Positions 35,961 through 43,990 of a stretch of DNA of 64,000 nucleotides are shown here, one piece after another. Position 1 is the first letter of the stretch. Each line of letters starts with the position of its first letter. The notes under the pieces were generated by a model. It was not told the origin of the DNA and did no database searches. It was given only the letters and a program-made list of their open reading frames with translations. Made by a program: the position numbers and the translations under genes. This stretch comes from Paludibacteraceae bacterium (GTDB lineage: Bacteria > Bacteroidota > Bacteroidia > Bacteroidales > Paludibacteraceae): positions 124,001-188,000 of the forward strand of contig JARLGW010000010.1 of assembly GCA_031292565.1 (NCBI GenBank), written 5' to 3'.

Positions 35961-36368
35961 TTATCTAAGATTCAACGGTTTTGTGTGAAATATCTCTTCA
36001 TTTCCGGGATAGGATACATCACCCACGTCTTCGGCAGTTACAAAAATTTGAATGGGCTTTGATGCACTTACGGCTTTTAAATATGATTTATTGCTTTTAT
36101 TGCTTACTAGCATGCCTACATTAATAGCCTTATCTTTATCCGTGGATATCCAAACCACATAATGCTGACGGGGGGGTGTAAGCCGATCAGGATTCGCGAA
36201 ATACTTCACGGTTATTTCCATTACATAATTTTTATTCTTGTCTTTTGTTATTTTTGCTACACCCTCAGCCGCAGGCGTTATGGGTGAAATGGAGAATTTT
36301 GCATTCGTGGCGCAGGAACCGAATGTGGCTAGGAATGCCAATAAAATAAGATAATTAATTGTTTTCAT
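35961..36368 (-). CDS. small lipoprotein, unknown
   Basis: 135 residues from the ATG at 36368 (an upstream frame start at 36449 is rejected because it lies inside the promoter and precedes the signal peptide). MKTINYLILLAFLATFGSCA has a lipobox-like FGSC. The mature part is a small beta-rich domain (AKITKDKNKNYVMEITVKYF, QHYVVWISTDKDKAINVGML). The protein probably sits on a membrane surface. It has a nine-member-type promoter directly upstream, which links it to stress genes further right. No known family recognised. Confidence 0.75.
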   Translation of the reverse strand: MKTINYLILLAFLATFGSCATNAKFSISPITPAAEGVAKITKDKNKNYVMEITVKYFANPDRLTPPRQHYVVWISTDKDKAINVGMLVSNKSNKSYLKAVSASKPIQIFVTAEDVGDVSYPGNEEIFHTKPLNLR

Positions 36369-36411
36369 TTTGTCTATTTTTAGTGTAATATTCACCTTAG
36401 TAAATAATAGA

Positions 36412-36474
36412 TAAAGGTCGGTTATTTTGAATACTAATGTGTTACACAATTATAGAGAAGTGTTACAATATTCC
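36412..36474 (-). promoter_or_regulatory. direct-repeat promoter, site I (lipoprotein)
   Basis: In gene orientation: GGAATATTGTAAC, then GTGTAAC with TGTAA copies 21 bp apart, then 25 bp to CTTTA (36412-36416). The start codon is 43 bp further. It fits the shared architecture, with GGAATATTG instead of GTGAATAATG in the first repeat. Confidence 0.6.
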
Positions 36475-36478
36475 TTGT

Positions 36479-36784
36479 TTATTCGTAAAAACTGATCTTG
36501 TTTTTGAGTGTAATCAATTCTTGTTGCAGGGTGTCTATTCGTTGCAATAAATGAGTAATTGTTTCTATCCCTTCCAGGTTGATGTTTAATTCGTAATAGA
36601 ACCGAACCATTCTCTCTAATTCCCGGAGTTGATCGGCTTCAATAAATTTTGTTTCTTCAATAATAGAAATCTCAATCAGACCGTTTTGCTCCAGCAAACT
36701 AATAAATGAAGTTTCAACATTATTGTTGAAGCAGAACTCATCTACGGCTATTAAATTTTTTGGTTGAACTGATTTCATCTGCAT
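36479..36784 (-). CDS. cbpM: CbpM-like chaperone modulator
   Basis: 101 residues, MQMKSVQPKNLIAVDEFCFN. The segment LIEISIIEETKFIEADQLRE followed by LERMVRFYYELNINLEGIET matches the MerR-like HTH of CbpM, and a terminal coiled coil (IDTLQQELITLKNKI) follows. CbpM binds and inhibits CbpA. The gene sits immediately downstream of the CbpA-like gene on the same strand with stop and start touching, the standard arrangement. Confidence 0.88.
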   Translation of the reverse strand: MQMKSVQPKNLIAVDEFCFNNNVETSFISLLEQNGLIEISIIEETKFIEADQLRELERMVRFYYELNINLEGIETITHLLQRIDTLQQELITLKNKISFYE

Positions 36785-37672
36785 TTATGATTTAGACAAT
36801 TCGGTGAATAATGTTTTTTGCTTATCGGTTAAGTTGGTAGGAATCTTAACTACATAGGTAATGTATAAATCGCCAAATTTTCCTTCGTTTTTATACACAG
36901 GGAAGCCTTTGTCTTTTAATTTTACCTTACTCCCATTTTGTGTTTCGGGAGCCACTTTCAGTTTTACTTTTCCATTCAGGGTGTTTACCACAATTTCGCC
37001 GCCCAACACAGCGGTATATAAATCCAGATCCACCGTGGCGTATAGGTTGTCGCCCATTCGTTTGAACACGGGATGAGGGGCAATGGCAAAAGTGATATAT
37101 AAATCGCCATTAGGTCCGCCATTTGCGCCAACGCCTCCATGTCCGGCTATTTTTATGGTTTGTCCGTTCTCAATGCCGGCAGGAATGGTAATCCGTATAT
37201 TTTGTCCGTTTACCGTTAATTCCTGTTTATGGGTTTTATACGCGTCGATGAGGTTGAGTTGTAATTGCGAATTATAATCTTCCCCTCTAAATTTTGATTG
37301 CCTACCTCTCCCCGGGCTTGCTGCTCCACCAAACATTGACTCAAAGAAGCTGGAGAAATCGCTTTCTGGTTGCTGTCCGGCATAGCTTTCCCTACGGTCA
37401 TTAAACGATTGTTCCTGTTGTTGTTTTTGTTTCTCAAATTCGGCAGCATGTTCCCAATCCTTTCCGTATTGGTCGTATTTTTTGCGTTTATCAGGATCAC
37501 TCAATACCGCATTGGCTTCATTAATCTGCTGAAAATTCATTTTTGCCTCCGCGTTGTTCGGATTCAAATCGGGATGATACTTACGGGCTAATTTCCGATA
37601 AGCATTCTTAATTTCCACCGGTGTTGCCGATTTGTTAATCCCTAAAATTTTATAGTAATCTAAAAAGTTCAT
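36785..37672 (-). CDS. cbpA: CbpA-type DnaJ co-chaperone
   Basis: 295 residues. J domain at residues 4-69 with KYHPDLNP containing HPD, then a Gly/Phe-poor linker and two C-terminal substrate-binding domains (QELTVNGQNIRITIPAGIEN; GGEIVVNTLNGKVKLKVAPE). There is no cysteine-rich zinc domain, so it is CbpA rather than DnaJ. It stimulates the ATPase of DnaK and has DNA-binding homologues. The CbpM gene follows in the same operon. Confidence 0.93.
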   Translation of the reverse strand: MNFLDYYKILGINKSATPVEIKNAYRKLARKYHPDLNPNNAEAKMNFQQINEANAVLSDPDKRKKYDQYGKDWEHAAEFEKQKQQQEQSFNDRRESYAGQQPESDFSSFFESMFGGAASPGRGRQSKFRGEDYNSQLQLNLIDAYKTHKQELTVNGQNIRITIPAGIENGQTIKIAGHGGVGANGGPNGDLYITFAIAPHPVFKRMGDNLYATVDLDLYTAVLGGEIVVNTLNGKVKLKVAPETQNGSKVKLKDKGFPVYKNEGKFGDLYITYVVKIPTNLTDKQKTLFTELSKS

Positions 37673-37696
37673 TTTCTGCGTATTGAGTGCTATTTA

Positions 37697-38785
37697 TTAG
37701 TCTTTATGAAATGGATAGTCAGTATATCCTTTTTCTCCAGGAGAATAGAACAAATCCATCTTGAGGTCTTCGGATAAAGGCCAATCGTTTTCCATCCGTT
37801 CCACTAAATCGGGATTATTGATAAATGGACGACCAAAAGCAATAAGGTCGGCTCGCCCGCTTTGTATATCAGCCTCTGCTCTTTCTTTGTCATAACCTCC
37901 TGAGAGAATAAGCGTATTTTTGAAATTATGCCGAATGGCTTGTTTTATTTCCAACGGTACGGCGGGAGCTCCCATGGCAGAATGATCTACCAAATGAATA
38001 TAGGCAATACCCAGGTTGTTAAGCTGTTCCGACAGGTATTTGTACGTGGCATCTATCTCCGGGTAATGGGGCATGTCGCTAACCACACCGTAAGGTGAAA
38101 GTCGGATACCTGTTTTGTCTTTACCTATCGCGTTGGCCACCGCACTTACTACTTCAAATACAAACCGGCTTCTTTTTTCAATGCTACCACCGTGACTATC
38201 CGTGCGAATATTGCTGACTGGAGAAAGAAATTGTTCCAACAAATAGCCGTTTGCCCCATGTAGTTCCACCCCGTCAAATCCTGCTTCTATGGCATTTTTT
38301 GCCGCGTCAACATATTCGGCTCTTGTATTTATAATGTCTTCGGCGGTCATTTCCTTGGGTATCGGGAAATCTTGCATTTGCTTGGCATCCGTAAACATTT
38401 GTCCTGCGGCTTTTACTGCCGAAGGTGCCATTAGTTGTGCTCCTTGGGGCATGTTGAGCGGATGGCCTATTCTTCCGGTATGCATCAGTTGAACTATTAT
38501 TTTTCCTCCGGCTTGATGTACTGCCGAAGTGGTTTTCCGCCAGCCTTCTATTTGTTCTTTGCTAAACATGCCGGGTATGCGGGCATAGCCAAGTCCGTTT
38601 ACTGAGGGTGATGTTCCTTCGGTAATGATTAAACCGGCACTTGCACGCTGTTTGTAATATTCTGCCATCAACTCATTTGGCACATTTCCGATGGCACGGC
38701 TTCTGGTCATGGGTGCCATTACTATATGGTTCTTCAACTCAAGATCTCCAACATTAGCGGGGGTAAATAATTTATACGTTTTCAT
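37697..38785 (-). CDS. nemA: Old Yellow Enzyme family ene-reductase
   Basis: 362 residues, full length. MKTYKLFTPANVGDLELKNH and IVMAPMTRSRA open an FMN-binding TIM barrel; VELHGANGYLLEQFLSP (near residue 173) and GRPFINNPDLVERMENDWPL at the C-terminus are OYE signatures. Family members reduce activated C=C bonds, quinones or nitro compounds with NAD(P)H. It lies between the CbpA and SDR genes on the same strand, and may be transcribed with the SDR from the promoter near 39836. Confidence 0.93.
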   Translation of the reverse strand: MKTYKLFTPANVGDLELKNHIVMAPMTRSRAIGNVPNELMAEYYKQRASAGLIITEGTSPSVNGLGYARIPGMFSKEQIEGWRKTTSAVHQAGGKIIVQLMHTGRIGHPLNMPQGAQLMAPSAVKAAGQMFTDAKQMQDFPIPKEMTAEDIINTRAEYVDAAKNAIEAGFDGVELHGANGYLLEQFLSPVSNIRTDSHGGSIEKRSRFVFEVVSAVANAIGKDKTGIRLSPYGVVSDMPHYPEIDATYKYLSEQLNNLGIAYIHLVDHSAMGAPAVPLEIKQAIRHNFKNTLILSGGYDKERAEADIQSGRADLIAFGRPFINNPDLVERMENDWPLSEDLKMDLFYSPGEKGYTDYPFHKD

Positions 38786-38856
38786 GATAATTGATTCTTT
38801 TAATTCATATAGAACAATAACAATTCATGGATTTAAAAGGTTGATCTTTTTAGTAA

Positions 38857-39618
38857 TTATTGTGCCAAATAACCACCATCTATATTGAGTGTAGTTCCTG
38901 TTACAAAAGAACTGTCATCAGAAGCCAGAAAAATAAATCCGCAGGCAATTTCATCCGGTTTACCCAGGCGATGCATGGGGTGCGCATCCAATATATGTTG
39001 CTTTAAATCGGGACAATTATTGAGGTCTAATTTATTAAGAAGCGGGGTTTCTATAAATCCGGGGCAAATCACATTCACCCGTATGCCTTCGGTAGCATAT
39101 TCGAGCGCGGCGGTTTGCGACAGGCCTATAATGCCATGCTTTGCCGCCACATAATGGGCTGATCGGGCAAAGCCTACTTCGCCTGAAATGGATGATATAT
39201 TTATAATCACCCCCTTTTGTTGTTTTGCCATTTGGGCTAGTTCGTGCTTCATGCAGTTGAATATTCCGGTTAAATCTATGCCTATTACTTTTAGCCAATC
39301 AATTTCTTCCATGTCGCCTATTTTGCTCGGTTTTCCGCCAATGCCTGCATTGTTGAGTGCTACATCCAGTGTACCGAAGGTGCTTACTGTTTTTTCTATG
39401 GCAGCTTTCACCTGAGCAAAAACAACTACATTACATTCTATAAAAATGGCGTTGGGTTGTAGCTCTTTCAGTTCGTCCATGGTTGCAATGTTTGTTGCCG
39501 TTTCTCTATCGGCAATAGCCAGGTTGGCTCCTTCTTTTGCAGCTGCAATGGCGCACGCTTTGCCTATGCCGGATAAACCTCCGGTAATGAACACGGTTTT
39601 GTTTTGAAGATTTTTCAT
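38857..39618 (-). CDS. short-chain dehydrogenase/reductase
   Basis: 253 residues from the ATG at 39618, chosen because the Rossmann fold begins at once (MKNLQNKTVFITGGLSGIGK). Motifs: TGGxxGIG (residues 10-17), NNAG, a catalytic Ser in ISSISGE and YVAAKHG (Tyr-x3-Lys), and PG.I.TPL near 185. It acts on an unknown alcohol or carbonyl substrate with NAD(P). The ene-reductase follows 71 bp downstream. A direct-repeat promoter lies about 220 bp upstream. Confidence 0.92.
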   Translation of the reverse strand: MKNLQNKTVFITGGLSGIGKACAIAAAKEGANLAIADRETATNIATMDELKELQPNAIFIECNVVVFAQVKAAIEKTVSTFGTLDVALNNAGIGGKPSKIGDMEEIDWLKVIGIDLTGIFNCMKHELAQMAKQQKGVIINISSISGEVGFARSAHYVAAKHGIIGLSQTAALEYATEGIRVNVICPGFIETPLLNKLDLNNCPDLKQHILDAHPMHRLGKPDEIACGFIFLASDDSSFVTGTTLNIDGGYLAQ

Positions 39619-40166
39619 GTGTACCTGTTTTAATTTTAGTTTATGAGGTTTATATCGAATAAGGACTCTGAATTTTCTCAGTTCGGGGAAGCATTTCATA
39701 ATTACCTGAGCATAAAAAAATAAGTACAAAAAACTTCACTGATAAACACAGAGTTTCCTTATCCGATATAATGTCTTTTTGTTTTTTTATTTTAACAACC
39801 AATTTTCAGGATGTAAACAACTAATTTTCAAAGACGTAAGTTGAGGATATTTGAGCAGATAATCTTTATAGAATTTACGTAAAGAGTTACATCATTCACA
39901 CATGATTGGGAAGCCGTTTTGTTTGATTTTTCAGATTGAAAAAAACAGGAATAAACAAGGATGAGATTAGCTCAACAAAGAATATGTTTTTGAGTAAAAA
40001 ACTTCTTCGACGACTTAATTATTATGGATGGAGTTAAGTATATCCGCTAGGAGTCAAGCCCAAAGCAACATGCCGGGTTCTTTTTATGTAGAATGCGAAC
40101 GAGCTGTAAGCCCGATGTTTTTCTGATATTATATGAAGTTATTTTTTCCGCCCGATGGGTTCTATG
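39619..40166. other. leader of the SDR unit and spacer to the PAS gene
   Basis: No gene seen. 39619-39835 would be a 5' leader of roughly 210 nt for the SDR if transcription starts at the direct-repeat promoter at 39836-39899. The remainder to 40166 is AT-rich and is the downstream spacer of the PAS gene, without a clear terminator. Confidence 0.4.
39836..39899 (-). promoter_or_regulatory. direct-repeat promoter, site H (SDR/ene-reductase)
   Basis: In gene orientation GTGAATGATGTAAC, then CTATAA 21 bp after ATGTAA, then 25 bp to CTTAC (39836-39840). The -7 match is weaker than in the other sites; a nearby CTTTG six bases downstream could serve instead. Confidence 0.55.
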
Positions 40167-40712
40167 TCATTTAGCGACAATAACCAGCATTGATAAAAGG
40201 CATTGCCGATCGTCGCCTACCACGATACCTTCCATGTAAACAGAGGTTGTGGTATTGTTTTCCGATTCCAGTTTTACTTTGCATGATTCTTTTGTATTAC
40301 TTACAAAAACCTTAGTAAGAAACGTATTAAAGGCCGGGAGTGTATCTTTGGAAATATATAGCTTCAAGTTACTGTCTATTAAGCTATATTTACGATCCTT
40401 TAGTATCTCGGCACCCGTAAAATTAAGTTCACGGATAGAGCCTTCGGGTGTGATGGTAAAATAGCCCATCGGGGCAAAATCGTACAACATGGTGTACCGC
40501 TTCAACGCTGATTCTGTAATTTCATACGCACGACGCAGCTCTTCGTTTTGCATTTCGAGTTCTATCTGATGTACTTGGAGTTCGTGCAACAGTTTTTTTA
40601 TATCCGTTTCGCCCTCTGTAATACCTGTCTTATGTTTCTTCTCGGTTAGCTTTTCTTCTGCTTTTACGCGAAGCATGCGGGCATCGGTGAAATCAAGTTC
40701 TTCTTTATTCAT
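40167..40712 (-). CDS. PAS-domain protein without output domain
   Basis: 181 residues. A coiled coil with LLHELQVHQIELEMQNEELR (about 45-64) leads to one PAS domain (YDFAPMGYFTITPEGSIREL, then EILKDRKYSL...). No kinase, cyclase or DNA-binding domain follows. Its start overlaps the end of the CheB-CheR gene by 8 bp, so the two are translationally coupled and probably act together. The motif block HQIELEMQNEELRRA is typical of Bacteroidota PAS sensor proteins. Confidence 0.85.
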   Translation of the reverse strand: MNKEELDFTDARMLRVKAEEKLTEKKHKTGITEGETDIKKLLHELQVHQIELEMQNEELRRAYEITESALKRYTMLYDFAPMGYFTITPEGSIRELNFTGAEILKDRKYSLIDSNLKLYISKDTLPAFNTFLTKVFVSNTKESCKVKLESENNTTTSVYMEGIVVGDDRQCLLSMLVIVAK

Positions 40713-43611
40713 GGTTCGTTGTGTTTTTAATGATGAGAATCATTTCTGATCCTGTTTTAATGCTGTTGGGTTGAATATTTACGGAACAATCAATCGTGGA
40801 CGAATTTCCGCTGGCAGTTATTACTTCCATTTTATAGTGGGAATCTAGCCCGCCGTGCAACAGTTCTTTTAGCTCTTTTTCAGTCTTTTCTTGAACTGAT
40901 TCGGGAATAAATAGCCGGATGTAATTCTGGTTTAGCACTTCTTTATGCTTTTTTCCAAAGAATTTTTCGGCTGCCGGGTTAAATTCCAAAATGTTCCATT
41001 CGCCCGAAACTTTAACAATAATATCGGAGGAAGCTTTTAGTATCAAACGGTGCATCCATTCTTTTTCCTGTAATTCAGTTTCCAGTTTTTTGAGGTCGGA
41101 GTCATTGATAAATGTAATTACCAATCCGTCTATTCTGTCGTCGAAAGTGCGATAAGGCATTACACGAACAGAGAACCATCGCCCGTCTTTGGTCGGAATT
41201 TGTTTTTGGATAAATGCCAGTGTCTTTAAAACTTTCAGGGCATCAGCCGCCAAGTCAGGATATTCAAGATCGGAGACCAAATCGGTAAACGGTCGGCCAA
41301 TGTCACTTTTTATCAGTTTGAAAATTTTGGTAGCTTCGTTGGTATACCTGCGTATATTCAATTCCTTATCCAAAAATAAAGTAGCTATATCGGTACTGTT
41401 CAACAGGTTTTTCATATCATTGTTCACCCTCGAAAAATCGTCAACCTTCGATTGTAATTCGGAATTTACCGTTTGTAGTTCTTCATTCAGGCTTTGCATT
41501 TCTTCTTTGGAACTGGTAAGCTCTTCGTTAGTGGATTGCAATTCTTCATTCGTGGATTGTAACTCTTCGTTGGCCGATTTGAGTTCTTCCTGCGAAGTTT
41601 GCATTTCTTCGAGTGTGTTTTGCATCTCTTCATGTGCTTGTTGCAACTCCTTTTCCAACTCCGATTGTTTGATGCTCTCTAAGGTTTTCTTCCCGTTTTT
41701 AGTTTGTTTTTTTACTTGTACGGGTTCCGGCACATCATTAAAAATTATCATCACCATGCCGTTCAAAGGTTCCGGTTTATCAAGTCCATGAATCGTGATC
41801 TGTATGGTTTTTATGCCCCCATTTGTCTCTACTTTGAGGTTGTTCAGAACCACGGTTTCTTTCGTTGATATAGCTTTGTGAAAAGCCATCGGGAACTGCT
41901 GGCGCAACCCTTCGCGGAGCATGGCGAAGATATTCAGGTTTGCCTTTCCCACCGCGGGTTCAAGGTATTTCCCCGTGGGCCCGCTGATGTAAATAATGTC
42001 ACCATTTTCGTTTACCAAAACACCAGGAGGTGAAAACTGCTGCAACAGCAATTGGTCGGCCAGCATCTCAATGTTTTGTGGCGGTTTAATCTGTATTTGT
42101 TTCTCTATTCCCATATTTTCGCTTCGAGAAAAAGAGGAAGGAAAATTTAATAAATCATGCTTCATCGGAATGATGGAGCGTTTGTATATTTTTAATTTGG
42201 CATCCACGGGTGTAAAGAGATGACTTTGTACGCCTAACGATTCCGAACTACCAAGCAGCATGATTCCTTCGGGGTTAATGCTATAATAAAACAAACCGAG
42301 CAATTTCTTCTGCAATTCAGTATCCATATAAATAAGCAAATTGCGACAAGAAAGAATATCTAATTTGGTAAATGGCGGATGCATGATAATGTTATGCTGC
42401 GCAAAAATTATCATCTCACGTATCTCTGCATTTACTTGATAACCTTCGTCCGTTGTATTGAAAAAACGAGCTAGCCGGGTAGGCGAAACATCGGAAGTGA
42501 TATTGAGGGGAAACATGCCTTTGCGAGCGGTTTCTATAGCTTCATTGTCTAGATCGGTAGCAAATATTTGCAACGAAATGCCTCCATGCGGGTTTACTTG
42601 CTCCAATACTTCTTTAAAAATGATGGCTAACGAATAAGCTTCTTCGCCCGTAGAACAGCCGGGAACCCAAGCCCGTAAGATGGAGCCTGATTCTTGATTG
42701 GTAATGATAGCGGGAATAATGGTTTCTTTCAATTTCTCCCAAACAAGAGGATCGCGAAAAAAATTGGTTACGCCTATTAATAACTCTTTGAAAAGAATGT
42801 CAATTTCTTTAGGGTTTTCTTGCAAAAAGCCTACATAGGCAGGCATTTTATCTATCTTATGGATGCTCATGCGTCTTTCAATGCGACGGTACATAGTATT
42901 TTTTTTATACAAGGTAAAGTCGTTGCTCGTATGAGCCCGGAGCAATACAATTATTTTGCCAAGTGCCGTTTTGTCCTGGGTAGCTATTTCTACATCCAAT
43001 TTAGCGGTTGGAAGATGTTTAATGAAGTCAACCAGCTTGAGGGGTAATTCATTTGCCGAAGCCACAATATCAACCGCCACCGAATCAATAGCGTTGCGAG
43101 GCATACTGTCAAATTTAGCCGTGGTGGGTTCCTGTACCATCACGATACCGTTTTGTTCTCTAATAGCACGCACTCCGGCACTGCCATCGGAACCCATGCC
43201 CGAAAGAATAACCCCCACGGCCTGTTCTTTACAATCATCGGCTAGCGAACGTAAAAAGAAATCTATAGGCAAACGCAGGCCTCTTATTTCAATGGGATCG
43301 GACAAATGAAGGCGACCTTTTGAGATGGACATACTATTGTTTGGTGGAATCACATACACGCGGTTTGCCTGTACAGCCATGCCATCGTTTACCTGAAACA
43401 CCTCCATTGGGGAAACGCGCTGAAGTAGTTCTGGTAGCATGCCTTTTTGATTGGGATCCAGATGTTGGATAACGATATAGGCCATGCCGCTATTTTCCGG
43501 CACATGGGTAAGAAATTGCTCCAAGGCTTCGAGCCCACCGGCGGATGCACCTATACAAACGACGGGAAATAAAACAGCTCCTACCTCAGCAATTTTTTCT
43601 TTTGATTTCAT
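40705..43611 (-). CDS. CheB-CheR-PAS fusion signalling protein
   Basis: 968 residues. The CheB methylesterase part (1-190) has catalytic Ser23 (GASAGG), His50 (IQHL) and Asp142 (GMGSDG). CheR methyltransferase spans about 210-480 (YRRIERRMSIHK, FFRDPLVWEKL, WVPGCSTGEEAYSLAI, CRNLLIYM). A long coiled coil (QTSQEELKSANEELQSTNEE) and two PAS domains complete the protein (about 735 and 855). No receiver or histidine kinase domain is present. Such fusions are widespread in Bacteroidota and are thought to sense and modulate signalling; chemoreceptors are not visible in this window. A direct-repeat promoter lies about 280 bp upstream. Confidence 0.92.
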   Translation of the reverse strand: MKSKEKIAEVGAVLFPVVCIGASAGGLEALEQFLTHVPENSGMAYIVIQHLDPNQKGMLPELLQRVSPMEVFQVNDGMAVQANRVYVIPPNNSMSISKGRLHLSDPIEIRGLRLPIDFFLRSLADDCKEQAVGVILSGMGSDGSAGVRAIREQNGIVMVQEPTTAKFDSMPRNAIDSVAVDIVASANELPLKLVDFIKHLPTAKLDVEIATQDKTALGKIIVLLRAHTSNDFTLYKKNTMYRRIERRMSIHKIDKMPAYVGFLQENPKEIDILFKELLIGVTNFFRDPLVWEKLKETIIPAIITNQESGSILRAWVPGCSTGEEAYSLAIIFKEVLEQVNPHGGISLQIFATDLDNEAIETARKGMFPLNITSDVSPTRLARFFNTTDEGYQVNAEIREMIIFAQHNIIMHPPFTKLDILSCRNLLIYMDTELQKKLLGLFYYSINPEGIMLLGSSESLGVQSHLFTPVDAKLKIYKRSIIPMKHDLLNFPSSFSRSENMGIEKQIQIKPPQNIEMLADQLLLQQFSPPGVLVNENGDIIYISGPTGKYLEPAVGKANLNIFAMLREGLRQQFPMAFHKAISTKETVVLNNLKVETNGGIKTIQITIHGLDKPEPLNGMVMIIFNDVPEPVQVKKQTKNGKKTLESIKQSELEKELQQAHEEMQNTLEEMQTSQEELKSANEELQSTNEELQSTNEELTSSKEEMQSLNEELQTVNSELQSKVDDFSRVNNDMKNLLNSTDIATLFLDKELNIRRYTNEATKIFKLIKSDIGRPFTDLVSDLEYPDLAADALKVLKTLAFIQKQIPTKDGRWFSVRVMPYRTFDDRIDGLVITFINDSDLKKLETELQEKEWMHRLILKASSDIIVKVSGEWNILEFNPAAEKFFGKKHKEVLNQNYIRLFIPESVQEKTEKELKELLHGGLDSHYKMEVITASGNSSTIDCSVNIQPNSIKTGSEMILIIKNTTNHE

Positions 43612-43890
43612 GTGTTTGATGTTTCCAGCATGTGCTTAATGCTGAATTTATATTGTATTAAATCATGCAGAAGCCGTTCTTGAATGAGTGTTCCCTATTC
43701 TATAAACAAACATACACGATTCTGTCCTTACAAATTTGATGATAAAATACCACATAAACTAAATTCTACACATAAAAGGATGAATACAGTAACAGCGCAG
43801 TCTGTTTTTAGTATATGTTCATAATGCCGGTTTATCTCAAACCTATTTTAGAAGGGCTTCTTTTTTGCCATTAAATTAAGTTTCGGCATA
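43612..43890. other. long leader of the CheB-CheR gene
   Basis: If transcription starts just below 43892, the mRNA leader is about 275 nt. It contains a small GGTTT/AAACC hairpin but no poly-T terminator. No coding frame beyond 13 codons was found on the minus strand. It may carry post-transcriptional control. Confidence 0.35.
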
Positions 43891-43891
43891 G

Positions 43892-43955
43892 TAAAGGTTA
43901 CTGTATTTAATTAAACATCTGTTGTATAATTTCGGGGAAAAGTTATATCATTCAC
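43892..43955 (-). promoter_or_regulatory. direct-repeat promoter, site G (CheB-CheR-PAS operon)
   Basis: In gene orientation GTGAATGATATAAC, ATACAA 21 bp after ATATAA, then 25 bp to CTTTA (43892-43896). Both repeats deviate from TGTAA by one base, so it may be a weaker member of the set. Confidence 0.5.
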
Positions 43956-43990
43956 AGGTTTACCGGAATGAGAAATACGGCTATAGTTTG

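Noticed and set aside
43850-43889. 13-codon frame near the CheB-CheR promoter
   Set aside because: Its ATG overlaps the predicted transcription start; too short to support.
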